Shown here: one piece after another, positions 10,742 to 22,304 of the stretch
Numbering within the stretch: the first letter of the stretch is position 1
Layout: each line of letters opens with the position of its first letter
Assembly: GCA_905221605.1 (NCBI GenBank)
Contig: CAJNDS010000039.1
Coordinates: 122,501 to 157,500, forward strand
Direction of reading: 5' to 3'
DNA from: Symbiodinium natans
Lineage: Eukaryota; Sar; Dinophyceae; Suessiales; Symbiodiniaceae
Length of the DNA: 35,000 nucleotides
The notes under the pieces: model-generated
Databases searched by the model: none
Told to the model about the DNA's origin: nothing
What the model saw: only the letters and a program-made list of their open reading frames with translations
Made by a program: the position numbers and the translations under genes

Positions 10742-11748
10742 TTGGTGCCCATACATGCCGGCCTTGCGAAGCAGCAGGGTTTGGACCCTCAGCGGATCTT
10801 CGATCGCCAGATGAGTTCATGCTTCATTTGCGGGGGCCTGGCGCAGCTGGCGCTAGGTCTCAACACGCAGGTTGCCGAAGTCGATCTGCGCCCGTTGTTT
10901 TCTGGACTTTTCGTGAAGCATGTTCCTTCTTTTCAGGAGCAAGCGCACACAGACACAGATTCATCCCCACCGACAAAGACGCACAGAGACAAGCCGACAC
11001 AGGGACAGGGACCACAGGGCCCCACAGGAACCCCACAACCCAGAAGAGAAAGAGCAAACCCCGCAGATACCTCGCAGGGACCCGAATTTGCAGGGAACCG
11101 CAAGGGACATCGCAGGGATGTCGCAGGGACCCTGCAAGGACCCTGCAGGGAGAGTTCTCCATGATTTACCCTACATGTGTCGTGAGGTGGCCCACCGTGA
11201 AGTAAGGGGGGCCTTGGCCTTTCCGTCATGATGTGACTTTGAGCAACTGCAAGATGTTGCAAACTTCGTGCCAAGCGGCTCGATTTCTGAGTGCTTCTCC
11301 GCAGCACACTTCCCGACGTGTTGCATAGTTCCAGGCCTACATGTGACCACAACATTTGCCGGCGTTCAGTCTAAGTCTCATGCATGCCCAGTCTTTTGTT
11401 GACATTGTACGACAATCAGGTGTCTGCCCTCACTGTTCGACTACAACCCAGAGCTTTAGCTCCAACCGACAGCCACGTCCATGCTTGAGGGAGGCACCCG
11501 GCACTAGAAATGTCACAGTGCTGGTATGTCTGGGGCCAGATCGAGCCGCGCGTGAAGGCGCGCAGAGCCTGCAACAAGTGCAAAGTGACCGGGCCAAGGA
11601 AGACGAAGCTAGCGCCATACAGGAGCGTGTGGAACATGAAGAGCGCTGGGAGCCCAAAATCCATGTTGGCCCCAGGCCCTTAGTTTGGCCCTTGGGTGCT
11701 CCACTTCGAAAAGCCCACGCCCAAGAATTCACACTTATCCTGACCTAA
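10742..11748 (+). other. Possible downstream exons of the CPVCLD gene, with a GCAGGGAC-rich repeat
   Basis: The + frame from 10742 contains GLDPQRIFDRQMSSCFICGG and AEVDLRPLFSGLFVKH, which looks protein-like. The + frame 11356-11748 contains VCPHC and an acidic stretch (DRAKEDEASAIQERVEHEER). Between them, 11072-11152 is a degenerate short repeat of GCAGGGAC/CCTGCAAGGA type. It is preceded by a C/A-rich CACAGGGACAGGGACC stretch, which is more likely intronic. A minus frame, 11416-11664, overlaps the last block with a hydrophobic run, so the coding strand there is not settled. Confidence 0.3.
11072..11152. repeat. Degenerate GCAGGGAC/CCTGCAAGGA short repeat
   Basis: Six to seven imperfect copies of a 12-13-bp motif built on GCAGGGA(C/T) run through this stretch. 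The end is nearly palindromic (ACCCTGCAAGGACCCTGCAG). Confidence 0.65.
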
Positions 11749-12148
11749 TTAGTATTCAAAATCCGGGTCACGGGCGCCATGCTCGCGCGCTCGCTAGACC
11801 ACGTCAACCCCGGAAGCGAAACAACCCAATGAGGTCGCAGTTTGGGTTTGCCCGAGGCTCAAGGGAGCCTTTCTCCGTCCTACTTTCAGCGCGCCAGCGT
11901 CTCCAACAAAGGCAGGTCAACTCACCCCCCACTAGATGGATGCAAGCTGGCGTTCTCAGGATTACTGGGAATGCTGCTGTCGCAGAAGGTCTGATGTCAA
12001 CGATTGTCAATGCGACTCCCCGCAGGGCGCCAAAAAAGGCGTCGAAGTGAAGCCGTTTTCATTCTTCCTTGCGCTTATCACACGTGCCATCTCAAGCATA
12101 TCTCTCCATGCAGCGCAATCCCATCCCGCAGAAACATGAAGCCGGGGG
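11749..12148. other. No gene recognised
   Basis: Only short frames with no motifs are present (for example 11685-12050 +). I see no repeat or regulatory structure I can name. Confidence 0.3.
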
Positions 12149-12264
12149 CATGCGACCGAAAATGCCTGGGGCTAGCCTCGGCCTTGTTGGGCCGAGACTC
12201 CTTTTCTCGTCCCTTTTAGAGGACTTGCAGAGGCCTTCAAAACTCATTCAAATACAACATGCAG

Positions 12265-12580
12265 GGTAGGATGTAGGATTTCCTGGCAACCACTTTTTGC
12301 CTCGGAAACGGAGATTGCGACCCCGGGCATGCGACCCCCACGGTTCGGAAAACGCTTTTTGGCAATCTCCGGCCCTTTTTGGCCGATTTTTCTTTGCTTT
12401 TTCAGGGCACTTTTTCAAAGCCAAATTCGAGGGGGCTCCCCACAATCACTTTTGCCTCAAAAGGACGGAAAATTCGTCTCGTTCTTGACCAAAATGAGAT
12501 TGTGAAATGTGCTGGTGGCTGGGCTGGCCAGGTCCGGAAAAAGGCCACTCCCCAACCCTGATCCTACATCCTAAACCCTA
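12265..12580. mobile_element. Possible small non-autonomous element bounded by 13-bp inverted repeats
   Basis: TAGGATGTAGGAT near 12269 reappears inverted as ATCCTACATCCTA near 12562-12574, enclosing about 300 bp of noncoding sequence. Inside, ACTTTTTGCCTC and ACTTTTGCCTC form a partial internal direct repeat, and CGGCC-CTTTTT-GGCCG is a small hairpin. The right edge runs into CTAAACCCTAAACC, two copies of a telomere-like 7-mer. Just left, 12175-12196 holds a CTCGGCC/GGCCGAG hairpin, and the word GCATGCGACC occurs both outside and inside the element. No clear target-site duplication was found, so the MITE label is tentative. Confidence 0.4.
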
Positions 12581-12589
12581 AACCTCCCT

Positions 12590-12997
12590 TTCATATGTAC
12601 CATAGGCCTTAATGGCTGAGCGGGCAAGGTCATAAAAGCGTGAAACTCCCATCTCCCGACGGCACCTTAACGTTCGGACTGATGGAGATTCGAAAGCTTG
12701 TGCGGCAAACGGTTTGTCCCCGTGTTCACCCATTCAAGAAGCTGAAGCACTGTGCTCACTGAGTCCACTGTTGTCGCCAGCCGGGTTTCATGCAGGGTTC
12801 GATTATGGAATCCTCCGTGATAATAAAGACTTGTTGGAGCAAGCATGGCAGCGGTCAACTCCGGAACAACTCTAAGATAGATCCCGGGCCTTACCCGGAA
12901 GAGTCCGACACTTTGTCTAAACTCTCAACGCCCCAGAAGCCCACAACATGCCATGGCACTCCAACAGCCCCTTCGCACCCTCACCATCCCTCAACTG

Positions 12998-13032
<35 letters not shown>

Positions 13033-14660
13033 GTCTGTCTCTCGAAGCGTAAACCACACTGCCAAGATTGGGCGAGGTCTCATTCTTCTGCAATTCGCTA
13101 CCCTCTAGGACCACGCCGTCATCTTCTGATTTCAGGGGGCTTTAACATTGAACTTGCGGTTTTTCGTGGTTGACACCACTCTGGTCAGCCCCGTCCAGGC
13201 GTTGGGTTGTGTGCGTCCACGTGTGAGGTGTCCATCTGAAAGCGGGTTTGTGCTCCAGCCTTTGGCTCATGAAACGCAAGAGTGGCAGACATCGCGGGCC
13301 ATTCACGCGCAACCACCCCCCGCCCCCCCAAAAAAGACTCAAGCTTAATTTACCAGTCGACATGCATGTTGCCCATTTAGTTAGAATTGTGGATAATTGC
13401 GCAACGCACCCACTACGAATCCGAAATCTTTGTGCTTGCCCATGTTGCCAGTGCCACCTTCGTGAGGACGGCAATTCCGGTTTTGCGCCGCAAACCAAGA
13501 AATTCTGAAAGTTGGATTGGCCAGGTCGCGTGGCGCGTGCACATGTCGTTGCAATCAGCACGCGGCATTCATGATGAAGGCTATTTCCAGGACCGGCCGC
13601 ACCTAATGTTTCCAAAATTGTCATTGCACAACGGCATAAACTGTTGGACATGTTGAAGGACATGCTGGTTGCTGTTGGCTTGGCCAAAAGCTGCACTCCG
13701 CGAAAAACCGGGGCAGGAGAACCACATCATGTTGTGACGTGAGAGTTGCAAACATGAGCCGCAGCAACCCAATGCATTTTGATGTTGTGTGACAGGCAGT
13801 CCTATGAGGGGTTTGCGACGCATCAAGTGTGGAACTTAGACGACTTGGAATGCTGATGATACGGCAAAAAGCGATTGGGTTTCTGAGGACAAGCGGTCCA
13901 CAAACTCACAAGCTCCCTTTTGGAGTAATGCGCTCTCCTTACCCAGAGTTTGGAGGTGTTCTGAGCTCGGGGATGCGCTAATGAAAGCACAGGTGGACAA
14001 TCACATTGATCACAGCCGTCACCATGGCGGTCATAAATTTCTTCACCATTTGGATCATATCTTTTGCGGTTGAGTGGAAGTTCAACACGCTGCAGGCTGG
14101 GCAAGGGTTATGATGCGGGCATGCTGAGAAATCTAAGCAATCTGACGCCCGAGTCGTTGGATTTCCTATACTGTAGAGTGCCTCAATTTCCAGCGATTGG
14201 ATTCACGGCACAAGGAGCTTAGATGAACAAAGATGTCCGAACTATCAATTTGAATTTGGTCCCTTAAAGAAAAAGAGTTCCATTTGGTAATTCCAAAATG
14301 ATGCGCGAAAGGTGGTTTCTTCTCGAAGCCCAACCCCTCGCAGGAGACAGCAGACCCTTCACTGCTTCATTTTCCCTGGAAGGACGCGCCATATGCGCTC
14401 AGGATGCCGACGCGTAGAGCGGCCACATCCCCGCATCACCCGAAATGATCCTCGTGCTTCCCATCCCCACAAGAAGTGCGAACAAGTTGCCCACTCTAAA
14501 ACTCTCACACGTAGATACCATGGCATCATGAACTGTAACGTTGAGTTGGTCCGTCACGCTCCGCTAGAATCTCGAACATTTCGTATAGATTTAATTTGTG
14601 CCGGACACTTGCGATCCGGTGCACCTCGACCCTGCTTTTAAGTGTTGCTGAGACGCTTGG
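12590..14660. other. Unassigned 2 kb upstream of the CLC gene
   Basis: No family was recognised. It contains a (CT)n tract at about 13000-13043 and a poly-C run at about 13317-13334. The longest frame is minus 13142-13696 (184 codons). A shorter minus frame, 13823-14104, includes the protein-like run KRYDPNGEEIYDRHGDGCDQ but has no known domain. The right end probably contains the 5' region and first exon(s) of the CLC gene, which I could not locate. Confidence 0.3.
13000..13043. repeat. (CT)n microsatellite
   Basis: About fifteen perfect CT units are followed by CCCTGTCTGTCTCTC. Confidence 0.95.
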
Positions 14661-14663
14661 CAG

Positions 14664-17600
14664 GCGATGGTCGACAATTTGGGGGTTTGGTTTGCGATCG
14701 TGGGGCATGTGTCCCAGATTCCAGAGCCCTTGACACCCTTTCTTGCCCAGCTTGCTGGATGCCACCTGCCACCGCGCTACTGCAGGTTTACCGGAATTTG
14801 TTCTTGCTTGGCTTTATGCGACAGCCTTATCCCCGTTCAGCATCACGCTCTTGCGCTTCTGCACTAGCCGCTAGCCTGGCGGCCGGCAGCAGCCATGTCA
14901 TGCACTGCGCGCTCAGGTTGCACGCTCTTCATTCACACCTGCGCACCTGCCGCCGGTGGCTCTGGAGCTCCTGAAAACAAAGGCTTCCTCAATGGGCCCG
15001 GAGCTGAAGCTCATGAAGCTCATGAAGCTCATGAAGCTCATGAAGCTCATGAAGCCACTCAGACTACCCGCACTTCTGAGGAATGAGATGCCCGAGCTGT
15101 TTACCTTACAGAACTTGGTCGGGCGTGCTATCGCCACAATGCTGGCAAATGCCAGGTCCTCACACCCTCACGCGCTGAAGTCTGAGCTGTGCTGTGTCCG
15201 GCATGCCATGTGTGTACAGTCAGGTCACGGGTTACCCGGTTGGTCGTGAAGGGCCGACGGCGCGACGCACAACCATCAGAATGCTCGAGCCCAGTTCTAC
15301 TGTACTGTACATGCGCTGCATGGTGCAGGTAACTATGGGAAGCAATTTGGCATACCTCATCACGTCCGGGATGGCATTGCCCTTTGTGCGCCGGGGCCGC
15401 TGCGAGCGTTGTGCCCGACATGCCTGTACTTCCAGCGGATTCCAGCACGTGTACCAACTCGAACCAGCTCCAAGCTGTAGTGACACTTCGACGAGCACAA
15501 AGGCCAGTGGGTTGACGTCGATGCGCCTGGCTCTGCTACTTCCGCAGCGACTATGATCGATGAGGCTCGTGTTTTTGTTTAGCTTTTTTTTGCAGGGGAG
15601 GCGGGGGGGGAGATGTGCCTGCGCTCTTACTCGCAGGACCGCTTTGAGCACGCCAAGCGCATCGTATGCACTGTCGGAGGAGCCTGCGGCATGGCTGGAA
15701 TCTTGGAATCTTGCGAAAGCCGAGAGAGAGTGACGATAAATTCATGTCATGCGTTCTTACCATGGCCACGTGTGACAGTACACGAGGCCTTGACTGACTG
15801 ACTGAGCGCGTGCGTGTTGCCAGAGGCCATGTTGTTCGATTCACCAATCGGAGGAATCGCAGCAGCCTGAGCGGTCACGAACGATCAGTCTCTCCCACTT
15901 TCTCACTCTCTGTTGCACACTTGTCTGCATTCAGGTGTACATGTTTGAGGAGATCACTTCCTCCTCATGGCCCGTGGAGGTGCATCCCAGTCTCCTCCAC
16001 AAAGCATGATCTAAGTTAGGCGAGCACAGATCCTCCTACTGCACCGTTGTTTGTCTTTCTGACTGCTAGTATGATCACTAACGGCAACTTAAGGAGAGAC
16101 TCGTATGAGCCAAGTGCCACCAGAATTCCAAAGACCCCAAGCAGCAAAAAACCATGAGCCAGATAAGCAGCCAGGTCACGTATAACCAGCGCACAGTTTA
16201 CGTTGTTTGCGCTGATCGGGGATGCAGCGGCAACAAAAAGAAAGGTGTGTGCCAGACATCTGCCATTGAGTCTGAGCCACTCTAGCGCAAGGTGACCTTC
16301 CGGGCATTTGCCGGAACTTGTGTGTGCGCTTTGCTCTCTAGAGCATTGCTGAACATGTGCGGCACCTCCACGAAGGCAGGAGAGGGCACATGGACTGCAG
16401 GGCACATGGACTGCGCGGGGTAACCTCTGATGGGTCACGCGGCCAGGCCTTCGTGGTCTACGAGTGGAACCCGCAGCCACAGGGATGGAGCTGGCCGGAC
16501 CTGGCTAGTGTTTGTGAGCAGGAAGCTCGTGCTTGGTGAAAGCGCAACATTCAGGCGAGACGTTCCCTTCTTCATCCTTCTAGTGCCAATCTGAGAGCAT
16601 TTCCTTTTCAGTTGGGTTCAGTTTTGGGTGCAGTTGCCGCCCAGTTGGTCGTCTTGTTGGTCTCACGCCGCATTTTCCAGACGTTGTGTTTTGAGCATCT
16701 CGAGCCATGCCCCGCTTCTGGAAGAAATCGTTTCTGGTGGCGGCTTGCAGCGAGCGGCTGCGCGAGGCTTTCTCAGAATGACACAGGCCAACTGCCAACT
16801 GCACATGCAATTACTGGCAGACAGCGGAACATAACTGCACATGCAACTGTTGAGACGACCGCTTGATGAGGAACTTGATGATTGGCGACTCGTGAGGGAG
16901 AAATTTGGGGAGACTGCGCAGAACGTGCTTTGGCTCGATGTGTCCGGGCCCCAACAGCCCCTACACAACCCTGCAAATCTCTGCGCCATGCTTGATGGCT
17001 CAAAATTTCCTCCTTTGCAGGCTTGAGGCTGCGTACTGAAGCTTGCCTGCAAGGTTTGCAATATTCAGGCACCATTCCATAACATGCTTCCGATGTATGA
17101 CGTTTGTTACGCCACACTCTGGCGTGCGCGGCTGCTGGGCGAGGCATTCAGAACTGTCAGCAAGCTCTGCGTGCAATTCCTGATTTTCTGGGCCGTTTCT
17201 TGATCAGGGATTTTGACTACAAGGCTGGCCAGCAGCTCCAGCTACTAGAGCTGCTGTACGCTCTTTGTGCTCAGCGCTCGTTTGGCTTAGACGAGCTCTA
17301 GCCCGTGGTCTTTGTGAGGGCTTCCGACAAGTTCTGGGGGATGCAGTGGACGATGTGGACGACGGATTGGATGCTGCCTCCCCGGTCCTTGCAATGGGCA
17401 AGCTCTCCTTTGGAACTTAGAACACTTGTCAACTCTGTCCAAAGGAACTTGGGCCGAGCTTGGACGCTGACATGCAAGCTGTCGCAAAGCTGATGCTGCG
17501 GCTTGTCGTGACCATTGCGAAGAGTCAAAATCTGTGCTCCTCGGAATGGCAGGACGCTGTGGGCATAGGGATGCATACTTGGGAGAGCTTGGAAGTGTCT

Positions 17601-20600
17601 GGGGCAGGAGGCCAACGAAGCCTGCGGCAAAGCAGTGCGTGCACCTCTGAGCGCTCTTGTGATTCCATGACATGACCGTGTTTTTTCCGTTGGAACCGCT
17701 GCCGGGGGTTTTGGCCGAAAGGCCTCTATCAGCGAAGGCCCCAGAATCTGAAACGTGAAGCTAGGAGCGTGGACCCACTATGAATCGTTGCCCGCCTGAA
17801 GAATAGACACAATGTCACAGGCAAAATGCACAGCCAATCAATTTCTGTTAAATGTCTGGTGTCTGGCCAGTCAAAAAAGGATTTGAAGCGCCCCTTTTGT
17901 CCCAGAGCCTTTTGGGGTCGTCATGTAATGCCTTAGGCAGTTCGCTTCAATGCCAATGTGCACAATGCAACATGCAGGTTCGTTGTTGGGACGCTGGGTT
18001 CATTCCGCCAAAGTCTCTCTCCGTTGCGCCAATCGAAGCTCCCGAATTCGATTCTTCACTTGTCGGCCGACGAACAATCGTCGGTCAGGGATCTTGCGGG
18101 ACAAGCAGCGCTTTCTTCGTGGCCCCAAGATCCGCTCAAGATTGCTGTCAGCGATAAATCCGATAAACATGCTGTTAGTTGTAAAGCATGTTCACTGTTG
18201 ACACGTTGCGGTGCCGCATGCCATATCTGCCACGTGCCTTATTAGCTTCATTCGTCACAGGTAGCCTCCCCGCGTGCTACCGCCTGCAGCGGCAACTTCC
18301 TGGCGCATTGAACGACGCCCGAGCGCTGCGCTGCCTGAAGGCCTGGGACATGCGGGAGCCATGAACCTGGAGACCTGGAGCTTTCCAGTTGCCTAGGCTT
18401 TAACAGCTTTAGCAGTGTTCTGGGCTAAGCTTCCTGGCGATCCCTTACGAGCAGCACAATGCAGCAAAATAGCGTCCCGACACATATGTTGGCATGTGCA
18501 CGAAGTGCTTCTTGCGACGAAGATACAGACGAACGTTTCGACATGTTTCGACTGTGTCGGTGGCGCCGTTGTACGTAACTCGGCACGGAGACGTGAAGAC
18601 AGGCGAAGACAAGCGACCAGGCGAAGACGAGTAAGAAAACGCGAGCACGCGCATCGACGAGCGAAGATACGCCGAGACAAGCTTAGCCCTATCTAACCAG
18701 GCTCGGATTGATTAGCTGAGTGCTGCCGAAGCTTTCGGCACTCACCTTCGAAGCTAACATGGAACTGCGATAAGAGCATGCAGAAGTTTGATGAATTTTG
18801 CCTGGCGCGGCCACAAACACAAGTGGCTTAGTGTGAGCGCCAGATGAAACCTGCTTCTGATTGCGGTGTGAAGACTAAGTGTTTGCTGCCTCTGGGCGGT
18901 CCGTTGGCTGTTCCGAAATTGTCGAAGGCAGCTGAGTTGTAGAATGCTTATGTCAACTTATGTCCTTGTGCTCGGCACAGTTCTCCTCGGAATAGGTGTC
19001 CAACGTCGCCCCCCCGCCCACCCCCCCCCCCCTTTTTCGTGGGCTTGCCACATTCGCATAGCGAGAGAACTGCTCAGGGATCCTCAGAAGATGGGCTAAG
19101 TCGCGGGCTCATTATTGCCTTTTTCACTGTGCACTGGCGACTTAGCGTACCACTGCTTGTGCTTTTCGGGCTGAGGTAGCTTCAACCCATGGGAGTCACA
19201 GGACTGACGCTAGCGGCAGATTCAAATTCTGAATGTTTTTTGCACGCAGGGAAGCGATCCTGTGCACAGGAGGCACAAAGCCTCTTTGAAGCGCGACATG
19301 AGATTGCGTGGAGTGACGTGGAGGCTGGAGCTTCATTTGTGCACCCCGGCCCGAGATGCATCAAAAAGACGCTGTGCATAGGCTAGAACGAACAAGTAAA
19401 TTGAATGCAGTCAGGCGCTTCTTGCTAACGATGGTGGCGCTCTGGAGTCCTTCAGTGGCCCACTCCTGGTGCAGCAGCTGGTGCACAGAAGCGCAGCTGA
19501 CCTTGAGACTGATGTACAAGCAAATTTAGCTTCGTCTTTTGCAGACATTAAAACATATTGGACTAGGAAACCAGAAGTCTTTTTTTGGAGCACACGGGCC
19601 CCACCGATTCCCTTTTTTTTGAAGTGCCTCACGTTTACATGAGTGCTGTGTTTCAAGGATAGACAGCATGGCAGCAAACAAGCTTACAGAAATCGAAGGC
19701 TCAGCGTGCTTAGCCGCTTAGCTGTTCGGGCGGCACTGGGCTTGTTTCGGAGTTATCGGGCCCGGGACACCGTGCCCTGTCTCCAAAACAGGGAAAGATT
19801 GCTTTTGGAAGCGGGGGTGTTGGTGTGCATTATCTAGGTGCAGCGCATGCTTCTTTGGAGTCCCGTCCGCATTTGCATCTGAACCACATGTACGCGCCGT
19901 GCAATTCCACAGTTCCCTCGCCCCCCGCTTCTATGCATGAGCACATATATACATATAACACAAAAGAAATGGCTCTCGCGGTTTGCGCACACATATAGGT
20001 ACATTCGTGCTGCAGACATGTATTGTTTTGGAGTTTGTGTGGAGCCTTTTGACAATCAAACGTTGCCTTCCTTGCCCTGCCAAGGCAATCAGCATCGTTC
20101 ACATGTGTGCATTAAGCCTCGTGGCTGTATCCTGTGAAACGATCCACGTCTCTCTTTGCGACGACTCGTTCGTGGGAAAGGTAGCTTGGCTTGCCTTCCT
20201 GAGGTGATTGTGGCGCCATCCAAAAGGCATGGCCATCAAAGTTCGTTGATTGCAGGGTGCAATGTAGTCATAGAGCCTGCCTTGAAGCCTCATCTGGGGC
20301 AGGGAGACACGCTGCTCTGGGAGGTTGATGCAGGTGCCAGGACCTGTTGCCGACATGCTCCATAAATAAGCATATGTATATATATATACATATATATACA
20401 TATATATTTTTTTATTTAATTATTTATCGCGTATTGCCAGGTCTCGGCAGCCTTCTGCAACAGAACTTCGTCATCGACGGACACTGGCGCCTGCTCGAGA
20501 GTGAGTTTTGCCGACGGCCCAAGAGAGAAAGAGTCTCAAGCCGACTTGCAACAACTGGCAGAATCATTGACATGAGGGATCTCGTTCTCCCCTTCTCTCT

Positions 20601-22252
20601 CTCTTTCTCTCTCTCCCTCCCTCTCTCTCTCTCTCTCTCTCCTCCCTCTCTCTCTCTCTCCCTCACATCTCTCCTCAGTCAGGGTAAGCTGTGAAGTCGC
20701 CCTGCTCCACCCATTTTGCTTCCAAGGCTTCCTGAGCAGCTTCGAGAGCATCTGCCCCGAGTGGGCGTTCTGCCATCAGAATGCCATATCAGATATGCCC
20801 ATCAATCACAGCCACAAGGATTCACAGATGTCAGAGCAGATTTCAGAGGAGATCAATGGAGATAGACCAGAAGAGGAACCGGATCTGCTCCTATGACTCG
20901 TAGTGCCAAAGAGCACAGCGTGTGACATGTAAAAACCACGGCCCCCAAGATTTGCTCTTGGCTGGATGATTTCATGTTGCGCACCGCTGCACCAAAAAAG
21001 CGTATGACTTCTTTTGGACAGCTGCCTCTGAGGCGGTTCTCATTGGACCTTTCAGCGCCTTCCACACGCGCGCCTGCCTTGCTGTAGCCAGTGCGAGGCG
21101 CGCAGCATCTCGCAACTTCTTTTTTTGGCCGGCGCCACGCTGTGCTGACTGTACTCTCCTAAAGCAACAAAGAAAGCATGGGTTTTGGAAGTTCGAAGTG
21201 CCTGCATTCACCGTTTACATCGTTTACTTCGTGGTAAGCTGCGACGCACCGTGTGGCTCGTGTTCACGGGTGTGATCGTTTTCCCCCTGTTCCCTAAACA
21301 GTGCTTGCACTATATATAGATTACGTAGCGTAGACTATAAGAGCCTTGGCACTCCAGAGTCAGTGTGAGGCTCCGACCTAGGCAGTCCTTGCACTGCGGA
21401 GTTCCAAAATTCAGAAACGCAATTGATAGGTCCGCCCTGCGGCTCGCCCCGACATGCTTGAGCTGTTTGGGTTAACTACTGCAAGTGCACTCGCTTGTTT
21501 TTGAGTGTGAGTTCGAAAAGAGACTGAAGCAGGCAAGAAAGATAAAGCACGAAAGAGTTAGCTGGCAGAAAGAGTTGGAATGTTGTAAGAAAAGGAGAAG
21601 CCTTTACTTGTGCAAGAGCAAGACCTTACGCTGCAAGCTCATAAGGAGAGCAGGAAATTCAATGATCAACAGTGAAGACAAGCCATTGTTACAAAGTCTC
21701 TAATCGAACGAGCGCATCTCCTAAAGGATTTATACCAGCGTTAGACACAAGTAGCGTATCTCTAAAGCCCATAATCTCTACTCTACAATGACCTTGAAGA
21801 CTGAAGACTGGGTTGTCCAGGCCGCAGGACAAAATGTTGAACGGAGAGCGGGGCGTAGCTGGGATGTTTCGAAAAGTTTAGAATCTGTGTGCTGGCCTCC
21901 GTGGCTCCCGAGCGTAATCACGCTGAGCCTTCTTTGCCCGCAAAACGGCGGTGCTTCGGGCCTCGTGCATGGTCGTCGTGCTTAATCTCGGGATGCTCAA
22001 GATTGAAGTTGTTTTGCCAGTGAACATCCGGGAATGTTATCATTCTTGTAACCTCTCTGGTGCTAAGCCTCCAATGGGTTGTTCATAAGAGTGTAGGTGC
22101 CATGATTGGTGGAGTTGGGAGGCACCAAAGCTTGGGCCTTTCACTCCAGTTACCCAGTTTTTCTTGAAACAGAAATTGCGCCATAAATTACTCTAACTTG
22201 TGGCGAATAGAACGGCTCAGCTCCTCTAGCCTCTTCCAAGCCTGTCTTGTGT

Positions 22253-22304
<52 letters not shown>

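Noticed and set aside
16016-16480. Minus-strand 154-codon frame with hydrophobic stretches (LLLGVFGILVALGSY)
   Set aside because: It overlaps the inferred + strand CLC exon 16447-16497, has no family motif and is opposite to all host genes. Kept only as a remote possibility.
20705-20729. CCATTTTGCTTCCAAG, resembling the spliced leader
   Set aside because: It lies within an in-frame coding exon (HPFCFQG), so the match is more simply chance.
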